From a virus: a stretch of 46,874 nucleotides of DNA. The notes under the pieces are model-generated. The model did no database searches. It had not been told where the DNA came from and saw nothing but the letters and a program-made list of their open reading frames with translations. A program made the position numbers and the translations under genes. Shown here in pieces: positions 41,142 to 46,874 of the stretch (positions are counted from its first letter, which is position 1; each line of letters opens with the position of its first letter). The stretch lies in IMG/VR virus record IMGVR_UViG_3300005825_000081, positions 1-46,874 of that record; one strand, written 5' to 3'.

Positions 41142-41437
41142 CAGTCAATTTCCACAGCGATTGTTTCATAACTGTAGAGCTTAGACCCTGCTTTGCGATA
41201 CGCCTCTAGAATCCACTTAAAACCCTTGTAGTTCCAAGCTTCTTCAAATTGCGCATCGGTAGCGTTGTCTATTAGCCACTGTAAGTCTCCTTTGTTCCCT
41301 TTGTCGCCGTAGCGACCTCCCAGCAACGACATGAGTTTACAAGTAGCCAGACCTCCAAGATAGACCGTGTTCATAGCACCAGGCCCGCTTCGATAGCGGA
41401 CTGCCCTTTTCATCTCTTTCCGTCTTTGGTCTTTCAT
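41141..41437 (-). CDS. Small protein, unknown, coupled to ardC
   Basis: 98 aa, ATGA overlap with the ArdC stop. Basic N-terminus (KDQRRKEMKRAVRYRSG), a Gly-rich centre with MSLLGGRYGDKGNKGDLQWLIDNATDAQF and a helical end. Could interact with DNA. No recognised domain. Confidence 0.7.
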   Translation of the reverse strand: MKDQRRKEMKRAVRYRSGPGAMNTVYLGGLATCKLMSLLGGRYGDKGNKGDLQWLIDNATDAQFEEAWNYKGFKWILEAYRKAGSKLYSYETIAVEID

Positions 41438-42267
41438 GCAGCCTCCTCAACAGCGTTTTCTTCAGGAAGCAGCAGATTAAGCGCTTTCTGCGCCATTGCT
41501 GCAGCCTTAAAGATGTATTTATGGTCGTTCTCCAACCGGCCTATCCAGTGTGCGATATACTCCGCGTGTTGAAGCCCCTCGTAGGGAAGCCCCAAAGCTG
41601 CTCCGGCCATCGCTGCTCCAAGCTCCGCCACCAATTCCTCTTCTGCGTAGCTGTGATTCTTTATCCGGCCCAGTCGAGCCGCGCCCCCTGTCCAGTGGAT
41701 AAGCTCGTGAAGAAGTGTGGCCTCGTGGTTAGTGAAGTCCTTGAACGCCTCTACCGAGGGCATATGAATCTGATCTACCGAGGGGATATAGCAGGCGCTA
41801 TTGCCGCCGTATTTTACTTCAGCTCCTACGCTTTCTGCTATGCCGATAACGCCGTTTTCAGGAGATACGGGAGGAGTGTAATGTTTCAGCTTTTTTACGT
41901 CCAAATCTTCACACTGGTCGATGTTAAAAACGCAGTAAGTACGCATCAAGGGGATTTTTTCTTTTGCCCCCTGGGCGTTCTCTTTTTCCAGTATTTTGTA
42001 GAAGATAATGTAGGTTCCCTTTTCTCCTTTGGTAACGCTACCGCCAAGCGCTTTCGCTTGATTGTAGGTAACCCAACCGGGAGTAGGGTATTGCCCGCCT
42101 AGCATAGCGAGCAGGAATACGTTGATGCCGGAGTAGGCTCTGCCCGTTACCGCGTTGTGCGGCATATTACCGGCTAGGTCTTTCCAAGGCTTAGACCATT
42201 TGCCCGCGTCTTTGAGACCGTCGATAATAGACAGCGTTATTTGGTCGTAGAGGTCTTCATTTTTCAT
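41434..42267 (-). CDS. ardC: ArdC-type antirestriction protein
   Basis: 277 aa. N-terminal ssDNA-binding region typical of the family (AGKWSKPWKDLAGNMPHNAVTGRAYSGINVFLL, about 22-55, then PTPGWVTYNQAKALGG) and C-terminal metalloprotease-like domain with HELIH at 187-191 and a glutamate-rich AEEELVAELGAAM helix supplying the third ligand. ArdC proteins protect incoming DNA and inhibit restriction. First gene after promoter cassette 3, so expressed early. Complements the predicted base modification. Confidence 0.9.
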   Translation of the reverse strand: MKNEDLYDQITLSIIDGLKDAGKWSKPWKDLAGNMPHNAVTGRAYSGINVFLLAMLGGQYPTPGWVTYNQAKALGGSVTKGEKGTYIIFYKILEKENAQGAKEKIPLMRTYCVFNIDQCEDLDVKKLKHYTPPVSPENGVIGIAESVGAEVKYGGNSACYIPSVDQIHMPSVEAFKDFTNHEATLLHELIHWTGGAARLGRIKNHSYAEEELVAELGAAMAGAALGLPYEGLQHAEYIAHWIGRLENDHKYIFKAAAMAQKALNLLLPEENAVEEAA

Positions 42268-42289
42268 TTTCGTTCTCCATAATCGTTAA

Positions 42290-42351
42290 GGGCAGTCGGT
42301 GTTCTTCCGACTTATACTTATTATACTACGACAGTATAACCAGAGCTAGAA
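42290..42351 (-). promoter_or_regulatory. Promoter-operator cassette 3 with leader hairpin
   Basis: Minus strand -35 TAGCTC (42343-42348), 17-base spacer with ATACTGTCGTAG, -10 TATAAT (42320-42325). The leader contains the perfect hairpin AGTCGG-AAGAACA-CCGACT (42294-42312). Upstream conserved AATAGTTCTAG overlaps the stop of the 47-aa gene. Drives ardC and the small-gene run. Confidence 0.8.
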
Positions 42352-42495
42352 CTATTTTTTGCTCTCTTTTACCATCTCTTTACACATTTGTACGGTAGTA
42401 GGCCTCGGCATACCCATAATAAGGGCGAGAAGTATAGAACAAAAAGCTATGCCACTTAAAAAGCCCATAATTATGTGAGCCCCATCTTTATTCAT
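42352..42495 (-). CDS. 47-aa membrane microprotein
   Basis: ATG overlaps the end of the 77-aa gene, with GGAAGGTAAAG upstream. Product: MNKDGAHIIMGFLSGIAFCS, then ILLALIMGMPRPTTVQMCKEMVKESKK. One membrane helix (about residues 8-28) and a basic cytosolic or periplasmic tail. Its TAG stop is part of the conserved upstream half of promoter cassette 3. Function unknown. Confidence 0.65.
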   Translation of the reverse strand: MNKDGAHIIMGFLSGIAFCSILLALIMGMPRPTTVQMCKEMVKESKK

Positions 42496-42721
42496 AATAC
42501 TTTACCTTCCATTTTTCAGTATAAAACTCGCTTGGATCAAGTGCTTTTTGAGAAGCTATGAACTTCTTAGCATCAAGCATAGTTTCACAGATTGCTAGTA
42601 TCTCCCCACGAAAAGAATATACCAACACAACCTCGCCTTCTGCGGCTTCTTGCACCCCGCAGCGGGAGCAGTAGCGCTCTCCGTCTGAGAGGTCTTTTTG
42701 GTAGTCGTGACAACCGCTCAT
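42488..42721 (-). CDS. Zinc-ribbon small protein
   Basis: 77 aa. CHDYQKDLSDGERYCSRCG gives a Cys/His plus CxxC metal site; the rest has strand LVYSFRGEILAICETML and a helix DAKKFIASQKALD. The ATG immediately follows the preceding stop region. Probably a small nucleic-acid or protein adaptor; no family recognised. Confidence 0.7.
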   Translation of the reverse strand: MSGCHDYQKDLSDGERYCSRCGVQEAAEGEVVLVYSFRGEILAICETMLDAKKFIASQKALDPSEFYTEKWKVKYYE

Positions 42722-42725
42722 TAGG

Positions 42726-42956
42726 TTACGCCTTCCTCTTTCGGAGCATTTCTTCGCGTGCTTCTATGACTATGTCCTCTGCTTCGGCTTTTGACATCGT
42801 TTTTAGCATGGACGCGATTAAAATTGAAGACGCCATTTCGAGGCGTATCTCCAATTTTTGCAAACGTTTTGCGGTTTTTACGTGTACTACAAGGAGAAAA
42901 AACACGCAAAGCAGAAGAGATATTAAACCACAGATAGATATGTAAATTGGCGTCAT
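42726..42956 (-). CDS. Small membrane protein, paralogue of the 42966 gene
   Basis: 76 aa. One strong membrane helix at the N-terminus (IYISICGLISLLLCVFFLLVV), then an amphipathic cytoplasmic helix with AKRLQKLEIRLEMASSILIASML and ending EAEDIVIEAREEMLRKRK. The architecture and several positions match the 80-aa protein encoded just upstream, suggesting tandem duplication. A shadow frame over the same DNA is discounted. Confidence 0.7.
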   Translation of the reverse strand: MTPIYISICGLISLLLCVFFLLVVHVKTAKRLQKLEIRLEMASSILIASMLKTMSKAEAEDIVIEAREEMLRKRKA

Positions 42957-42965
42957 TGTTAAACC

Positions 42966-43208
42966 CTACTCGTCTGCGTTAAATTTGGCTTGTGCTCTTT
43001 CTACAAGTTCTAGTCCTTCCCTGACGGTCATTGTATTATTAATAACTTCAGCCAATACGGCGTTTGTTACTCGAATACCTGCTCTGAGGTACTCTAGATG
43101 CACGTTAATACGATGTATTTTTACGATAAGACTTGAGCTAAGCAAGGCTAACCCTATTGAAAGTATTGCCGAAATTCCATTCATAAATTGTAGTTGGTCT
43201 ATGGTCAT
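42966..43208 (-). CDS. Small membrane protein, unknown
   Basis: 80 aa, coupled to the DUF2800 gene stop (one-base overlap). N-terminal membrane helix (ISAILSIGLALLSSSLIV), then cytoplasmic helix IHRINVHLEYLRAGIRVTNAVLAEVINNTMTVREGLELVERAQ. Likely inner-membrane anchored; no homologue. Location in the early region suggests host-takeover or superinfection control. Confidence 0.7.
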   Translation of the reverse strand: MTIDQLQFMNGISAILSIGLALLSSSLIVKIHRINVHLEYLRAGIRVTNAVLAEVINNTMTVREGLELVERAQAKFNADE

Positions 43209-44335
43209 TAGGGATTATCCTTAAAGATTTTAAATGGGTCAATGGAAGGGCGTTTGTCCGATTCTTTTGCTATCGTTAGCTTTCCCTCAGGTTTAAACAC
43301 GTGCTCTTTTTCTATTTCAAGGTATTGCTCTTTTGACATAACCAACTCGGCTTGAGTAGGCGATGTAAACTTTTCGGTGTAGAGGTTTCCTCTGGGAATG
43401 CCCATCTCTAATAGCAGTTTTGAAACCGCTTCCTCGTCTACCCACTGTCGATTACTTCGGCCACGGACCAACTTATACCCCGGAAGCTCGTGACCATGCT
43501 CCAATAGTTCCTGCGCTTTTGCCTCTACGGCGTTACACCAAAACTTTATAAGATCCACGTGTTGCAGCGAATCTACTAAATCGTCGTGGTCCATTTCGGG
43601 TGCCTTTTTACATTTAAAAGGCGCAAACTCTTCTGCCGCTTTACTTAGTACAAACGCTTTTAAAGCTGGGCATACGGGCGCTGCGGGGCACCACCTACAT
43701 TGTTTTTCGCCCGGAGTCAGTACCCCGCTACTTTGCCGGCTTATTGACTGCTTAACACGTTTCTCAAAGGCTCTTAACTGCCCCCGAGTTACTTCCCAAC
43801 TCCGTACTGCGCCCAATCCGTCAAATACTCTTGGCTGATATATATTCAGCTCTACGGTTTCTACTGGCCAAGCGACATTATAGACAGCCGCTACGCCGTA
43901 CAGCATAAGCTGTGTATTTTCTTCTGCGACTACGGCGACACCTTGCCCGTATTTCAAATCGGTTATTTTAATGTGCCGGTTTACTTCGTCGTATACTACA
44001 TGGTCAGACGTGCCGAATACTCCAGGCACAAGCGCATTCAAATCTAAACGCTCTTCAACTACTACGCGAGTAGCCCCAACGGACAAATCGTTGACAAACT
44101 TAATGTAGTTTGCGATATGCCTCACCATTTCTAAATCGTCGGAATGCTCTGACGGGTGGGTATTCGTTCTAAGGCACTTTTCAGCTAGTTGGTGCGCCCG
44201 CGTACCGACAGCCGAGGGACTGTCTTCAGGTTCCTCGACTTCTATGATATTAAGAGTTTCACAATAGGCTATCGCCCCTTCACAGTTTAGCCAACGGGCG
44301 CTGTCGGAAGGGGAGTATTTGGCATGATCGCTCAT
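43208..44335 (-). CDS. DUF2800 protein, RecB-like PD-(D/E)xK nuclease family
   Basis: 375 aa. Opening SDHAKYSPSDSARWLNCEGA, GTRAHQLAEKCL, then FGTSDHVVYDEVNRHIKITDLKYGQGV (catalytic Asp then D-L-K) and Y-x-x-x-QLMLYG are DUF2800/Cas4-RecB-type marks. CRWCPAAPVCPAL (about 225-238) plus a preceding Cys may bind an Fe-S cluster. This family is a standard partner of DUF2815 and PolA in phage replication modules, probably acting in recombination. GATGAG-type coupling with upstream small gene. Confidence 0.88.
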   Translation of the reverse strand: MSDHAKYSPSDSARWLNCEGAIAYCETLNIIEVEEPEDSPSAVGTRAHQLAEKCLRTNTHPSEHSDDLEMVRHIANYIKFVNDLSVGATRVVVEERLDLNALVPGVFGTSDHVVYDEVNRHIKITDLKYGQGVAVVAEENTQLMLYGVAAVYNVAWPVETVELNIYQPRVFDGLGAVRSWEVTRGQLRAFEKRVKQSISRQSSGVLTPGEKQCRWCPAAPVCPALKAFVLSKAAEEFAPFKCKKAPEMDHDDLVDSLQHVDLIKFWCNAVEAKAQELLEHGHELPGYKLVRGRSNRQWVDEEAVSKLLLEMGIPRGNLYTEKFTSPTQAELVMSKEQYLEIEKEHVFKPEGKLTIAKESDKRPSIDPFKIFKDNP

Positions 44336-44529
44336 TCTGCGTGGTATCCTTTATTGGCCAGAAAATTTAGTAATCGTTTAACATCTCGGGTCTTAATTAC
44401 CACCATATCGGTAGCCCAACACGGGTCGTGATTATTAGCAGTAAACACTAACTCTCCTCGCAGGTTAAAATGGCAATACACTCTGTTACCAATATACAGG
44501 AAATCTTTCAACGTGTTTTCTTTACCCAC
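44332..44529 (-). CDS. Small protein, unknown (GTG start)
   Basis: 65 aa from GTG 44529, preceded by AGAGG at six bases; the longer frame to 44592 overlaps the upstream gene and starts with TTG. Strand-rich (DFLYIGNRVYCHFNLRGELVFTANN), then a helix VIKTRDVKRLLNFLANKGY. It could be a small regulatory or DNA-binding fold. ATGA overlap with DUF2800. Confidence 0.65.
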   Translation of the reverse strand: MGKENTLKDFLYIGNRVYCHFNLRGELVFTANNHDPCWATDMVVIKTRDVKRLLNFLANKGYHAE

Positions 44530-44540
44530 ACTTAGCCTCT

Positions 44541-44717
44541 CTACAGATATTTTCTGCTGCCGTCTTTTATGACGCCGACTCGCGGCTCCCAATCGTCGGG
44601 CAATTTAAGATGGTTTGGGTCTTCTTCTCCCCAGCTTATTGCGCTCCATATGGTAGCGCTTATTGCGTATAGTATAAGCAGAAGTATCGCGGAGAAAAAC
44701 AAAGTTTCCGCGTTCAT
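44541..44717 (-). CDS. 58-aa membrane microprotein
   Basis: ATG overlaps the stop of the 68-aa gene (ATGA) with GGAGAGG upstream. N-terminal membrane helix (LFFSAILLLILYAISATIWSA) and a soluble acidic-basic tail EEDPNHLKLPDDWEPRVGV. Not recognised. Belongs to the series of tiny membrane proteins. Confidence 0.68.
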   Translation of the reverse strand: MNAETLFFSAILLLILYAISATIWSAISWGEEDPNHLKLPDDWEPRVGVIKDGSRKYL

Positions 44718-44920
44718 ACCGACCTCTCCTTGTACCGCGCTCTTGCGTCTTCCGGAGACCAGTTTATGGACTCTTTTATGGAGTCAATAAGTATCGAGGA
44801 AGTTGGTATTTGAGCGGCGTAGCAGTCCAGAACGATCTGAAGAGCGTTTTCAAGCTCTGTAATCTTTCTTTTTTGCTCGTCAATTGTACGTTTTTCAGCA
44901 TTCTTTTTTGCTTTAAGCAT
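44714..44920 (-). CDS. Small coiled-coil protein
   Basis: 68 aa. Lysine/glutamate-rich coiled coil at the N-terminus (KKNAEKRTIDEQKRKITELENALQIVLD) followed by a Trp-containing tail SINWSPEDARARYKERSV. Two bases after the preceding gene stop, SD GAGGAGAAAC before ATG. Role unknown. Confidence 0.7.
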   Translation of the reverse strand: MLKAKKNAEKRTIDEQKRKITELENALQIVLDCYAAQIPTSSILIDSIKESINWSPEDARARYKERSV

Positions 44921-44921
44921 T

Positions 44922-45143
44922 TCAGTTTCTCCTCATCTTAGCGATGTCTTCTGCGCCGCTGCCGCGAGTAACTGGTACCAGGTTAGACTTGTGCATCGTG
45001 CCTATCCCGATAACATAATCGCCGGTGTACTGCGGGGCTTCTTTCTTACCTGTCGAGCTTTTCGTATCTACAGCAGAAGGATAATGCGGGGTTTCACGAT
45101 AAAACCCCGCACTACCTCGACGGTTGTAGAACGTCTTTTTCAA
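44922..45143 (-). CDS. Small basic protein, unknown
   Basis: 73 aa, ATGA overlap with the previous gene. Basic N-terminal half (MKKTFYNRRGSAGFYRETPHY), then DYVIGIGTMHKSNLVPVTRGSGAEDIAKMRRN. The TMHKSN-L-V-P-V pattern is reminiscent of small conserved early phage proteins. No function can be assigned. Confidence 0.7.
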   Translation of the reverse strand: MKKTFYNRRGSAGFYRETPHYPSAVDTKSSTGKKEAPQYTGDYVIGIGTMHKSNLVPVTRGSGAEDIAKMRRN

Positions 45144-45436
45144 GACTCGTCATTCGCGTTCGGGAGAGCTAACAGAGACTGAATCTGATTATCCAGCTCC
45201 ATAATTTGCCTTTTCGCCTCCGCTCTTATCACGTCTTTTCTCCCGACGATCGCTTCAACCACTTTCGGCGCTACTTCGTTGTGCTCAGGGACTTCCAGAG
45301 CAATCTCGACTTCTCGGAGCAGTACTACATCTCCGTCTTTACCAGGGGCGAAAGTCCAGAGAGCGGTCTTTATTCCCCCCTCCGTGTGCTCATTCGCGTA
45401 TGCAACAAGGTAGATTGTAAAAGTTTGCTTAGCCAT
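45140..45436 (-). CDS. Early protein, unknown
   Basis: 98 aa, first gene after promoter cassette 2. A strand-rich half (FTIYLVAYANEHTEGGIKTALWTF, then VLLREVEIALEVPEH) and a helical C-terminus (VIRAEAKRQIMELDNQIQSLLALP). TTATGGAG ribosome site as in the other leader genes. Not recognised. Confidence 0.7.
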   Translation of the reverse strand: MAKQTFTIYLVAYANEHTEGGIKTALWTFAPGKDGDVVLLREVEIALEVPEHNEVAPKVVEAIVGRKDVIRAEAKRQIMELDNQIQSLLALPNANDES

Positions 45437-45469
45437 TTTATATATATCTCCATAATCGTTAGTGAAATG

Positions 45470-45526
45470 GGCCGGGGTTTTTCCGACTTAAGGTATTATA
45501 CCCCGGCAGTATAGCCAGCGCTACCG
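45470..45526 (-). promoter_or_regulatory. Promoter-operator cassette 2
   Basis: Minus strand -35 TAGCGC (45518-45523), 17-base spacer with ATACTGCCGGGG, -10 TATAAT (45495-45500). A weaker leader hairpin is possible (CGG/CCG around 45474-45485). The conserved upstream half abuts the stop codon of the 184-aa gene. Confidence 0.78.
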
Positions 45527-46081
45527 CTATTTCTTGTTTCCGGTTGACATGCTTTCCAGAAGCTTGTCGAGCATTTCTCCCAGGTCTCCTTTGCCTGAAA
45601 GCAGCTTATTAACCGTTTTTTCTGCGGCCCACGAAGCATAAGCCTCGTCGTCTTCGAACATGGTTTCATAGGTGTCTTTACCCATGACCATGACATCTCC
45701 CCGGACCTGTATTTCCAAGATGGCTGGGTCTCCGAGCAAGGCATATTCCTTGAGCATATCGGTGGCCATCTGGTTTACCGGCTTCTTGCTCTCAGAATCG
45801 CCTTCGAATACCGCAACAGCGTTCTCTATCAGGCTAAGAGTTTGGAGCGCTTTCACATCGAGTTTTTTCATGATCTGTTTCTTGGTAGGGTCTACCAGGA
45901 TACCGATTTGAGTTTCCCCGAGGCGGGTTGCGTCCATAGGTATGAGCGATACCGAGCAAGCGGAACGCACGGGGAACCCCGCATCTTCCACTTCCCGCAT
46001 TTTTGCCCGTACTTCTTCACCGATTTCTTTTTGAGCGCTGCTCACGTCGAATTTGCTAGACTGCTTGTTTACTTTTGCCAT
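45527..46081 (-). CDS. Unknown soluble protein, early region
   Basis: 184 aa, SD AAGGAGAAG before ATG. Mixed alpha/beta with ETQIGILVDPTKKQIMKKLDVKALQTLSLIENAVAVF, then DPAILEIQVRGDVMVMGKDTYETMFEDDEAYASWAAEKTVNKLLSG. The conserved-looking QVRGDVMVMG strand suggests a defined fold. No catalytic motif recognised. Co-transcribed with the zinc-finger gene upstream from cassette 1. Confidence 0.75.
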   Translation of the reverse strand: MAKVNKQSSKFDVSSAQKEIGEEVRAKMREVEDAGFPVRSACSVSLIPMDATRLGETQIGILVDPTKKQIMKKLDVKALQTLSLIENAVAVFEGDSESKKPVNQMATDMLKEYALLGDPAILEIQVRGDVMVMGKDTYETMFEDDEAYASWAAEKTVNKLLSGKGDLGEMLDKLLESMSTGNKK

Positions 46082-46157
46082 TATACTTCTCCTTCAGTTA
46101 GGGCGGGATGCCCAACAAGCGCACTTATAGAAATGCACTTATGGAGTTCCCGCTGCT

Positions 46158-46655
46158 TTACCCCCTATTGCTTGACGCGTCACGAATGCCTGTTAAGGTA
46201 AAGTCAGAAAGACGAAGGGTACGGTTGTACCTACTTAATATTGTAGGAACGTCTTTGTTATTTTTCTCAGCCATTTTTTCGGAAACTGCCCTTGCTTCTT
46301 CTTCGGTTTCGCACAGAGTGTTTTCCCTGTATACCCGTCCACTTCCAACACCCGTTTCTCTACACATATAAGTGTATTGGTCTTCTATTTCTTCGTCGCT
46401 GTTATACCTTACACTGCCTATCGTAAGCGGTTGCACGTCAGCTATGTACCAGTCGTAGTTTAAAGACAATTCTCGATCTCCAAAATACGAAGACGAACAC
46501 CGAGGACATGGAAAGGAGTATTCTTCGCCTACAGGAGATACAGCGCGCCACTTTCTTAGCCCCCTGCAATCCGGGCACGGGTGCCGTTTAGTTACTTTTG
46601 AAGGGCTGGCTAGCCATACTTTCTGCCCTACACAAAACCGAGGTTTGATATCCAT
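46158..46655 (-). CDS. DnaJ-type zinc-finger protein, unknown
   Basis: 165 aa. CPDCRGLRKW and CPRCSSSYFG at residues 27-58 form a four-cysteine (two CxxC) zinc site of the DnaJ-cysteine-rich-like kind. The middle includes YDWYIADVQPLTIGSVRYN, resembling a small beta domain, and the C-terminus has CETEEEARAVSEKMAEKN. Starts from promoter cassette 1 with TTATGGAG. Possibly an adaptor for host proteins or mRNA; family unrecognised. Confidence 0.75.
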   Translation of the reverse strand: MDIKPRFCVGQKVWLASPSKVTKRHPCPDCRGLRKWRAVSPVGEEYSFPCPRCSSSYFGDRELSLNYDWYIADVQPLTIGSVRYNSDEEIEDQYTYMCRETGVGSGRVYRENTLCETEEEARAVSEKMAEKNNKDVPTILSRYNRTLRLSDFTLTGIRDASSNRG

Positions 46656-46679
46656 AAACGAGTCTCCATAAGTTAAATG

Positions 46680-46741
46680 CGTCGGTGTTTTTCCGATCTA
46701 TAAGTATTATACCCCGGCAGTATAACCAGCGCTAGAACTAT
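46680..46741 (-). promoter_or_regulatory. Promoter-operator cassette 1 with leader hairpin
   Basis: Minus strand -35 TAGCGC (46729-46734), 17-base spacer with ATACTGCCGGGG, -10 TATAAT (46706-46711). Leader hairpin TCGG-AAAAACA-CCGA (46682-46696). Upstream half AATAGTTCTAGCGCTGG overlaps the stop of the partial gene and is nearly identical to cassette 3. Confidence 0.8.
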
Positions 46742-46874
46742 TTATTGCCGATTGCTCGGGGCTTTGACTCCTCCGTTTCGCCCATAATTTTATACAGTTC
46801 TTCCAAGGACTCAGAAAGTTTTTGCGTCAGGATAGACCGCCGAGCAAACACTTTATCGTAGTACAGATACGGCA
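46738..46874 (-). CDS. C-terminal part of an unknown gene (runs off window)
   Basis: Open from the window edge (first complete codon at 46872) to TAG at 46740-46738. The visible 44 residues start PYLYYDKVFARRSILTQKLS, then SLEELYKIMGETEESKPRAIGNK, a helical charged C-terminus. Too little is visible for a call. Its stop codon lies inside promoter cassette 1. Confidence 0.6.
   Translation of the reverse strand, partial: PYLYYDKVFARRSILTQKLSESLEELYKIMGETEESKPRAIGNK

Noticed and set aside
41521-42102. 193-codon plus-strand frame inside ardC
   Set aside because: ardC has clear catalytic motifs and a promoter cassette; the opposite frame lacks an SD and sensible composition.

Overview
The window is a contiguous piece of a tailed, siphovirus-type bacteriophage genome with no bacterial chromosomal genes. 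The virion genes (terminase, DUF4055 portal, P22-type coat, long tape measure, lambda-J-like tip protein) point to a long non-contractile tail. An M15 endolysin, strong Shine-Dalgarno sites and sigma70-like promoters suggest a Gram-negative, probably proteobacterial, host; I cannot name the host from sequence alone. I see no integrase, repressor, tRNA or CRISPR array.

Layout, left half (1-26906, all + strand, late genes): terminase large subunit (cut by the window edge), portal, scaffold-like protein, P22-like coat with its own promoter and a strong terminator after it, then an oddly placed lysis cassette (small membrane proteins, M15 endopeptidase, holin-like protein). A block of about 7.8 kb of mostly unrecognised, probably virion-surface genes follows (LamG-like protein, coiled or repetitive proteins, and a 696-aa protein built of twenty 22-residue repeats). 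After it come the head-tail connectors, tail terminator, tail tube, tail chaperones with a likely -1 frameshift, tape measure, DUF1833 protein, NlpC/P60 peptidase, tip protein, a paralogous pair of distal tail proteins and a tail-fibre protein with an Mtd-like N-terminus.

The two halves converge at 26907-27050, where a strong terminator ends leftward transcription. Right half (27051-46874, all - strand, early/middle genes): from right to left, small regulatory or unknown genes, a DUF2800 nuclease-like protein, membrane microproteins, an ArdC-type antirestriction protein, a long run of tiny translationally coupled genes, ssDNA-binding protein, family A DNA polymerase, VRR-NUC nuclease, SNF2 helicase, glycosyltransferase, LmbE/PIG-L-type deacetylase, an alpha-glutamyl/putrescinyl-thymine pyrophosphorylase-like (HMUDK-helical-like) protein, a thymidylate-synthase homologue, a YfbR-like HD nucleotidase and a DUF3310 protein.

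Two things stand out. First, the right half is divided into transcription units each headed by the same promoter-operator cassette (minus strand ATACTG-N6-TATAAT, six copies, usually with a hairpin in the 5' leader). Second, 28410-32539 looks like a DNA thymidine hypermodification pathway: a TS homologue that could make 5-hydroxymethyl-dUMP, an aGPT-pyrophosphorylase-type enzyme, a glycosyltransferase and a sugar deacetylase. That combination predicts an amino-sugar-decorated or otherwise hypermodified thymine. With ArdC it would form a two-layer defence against host restriction. The predicted chemistry is inference; the family assignments rest on motifs visible in the translations.
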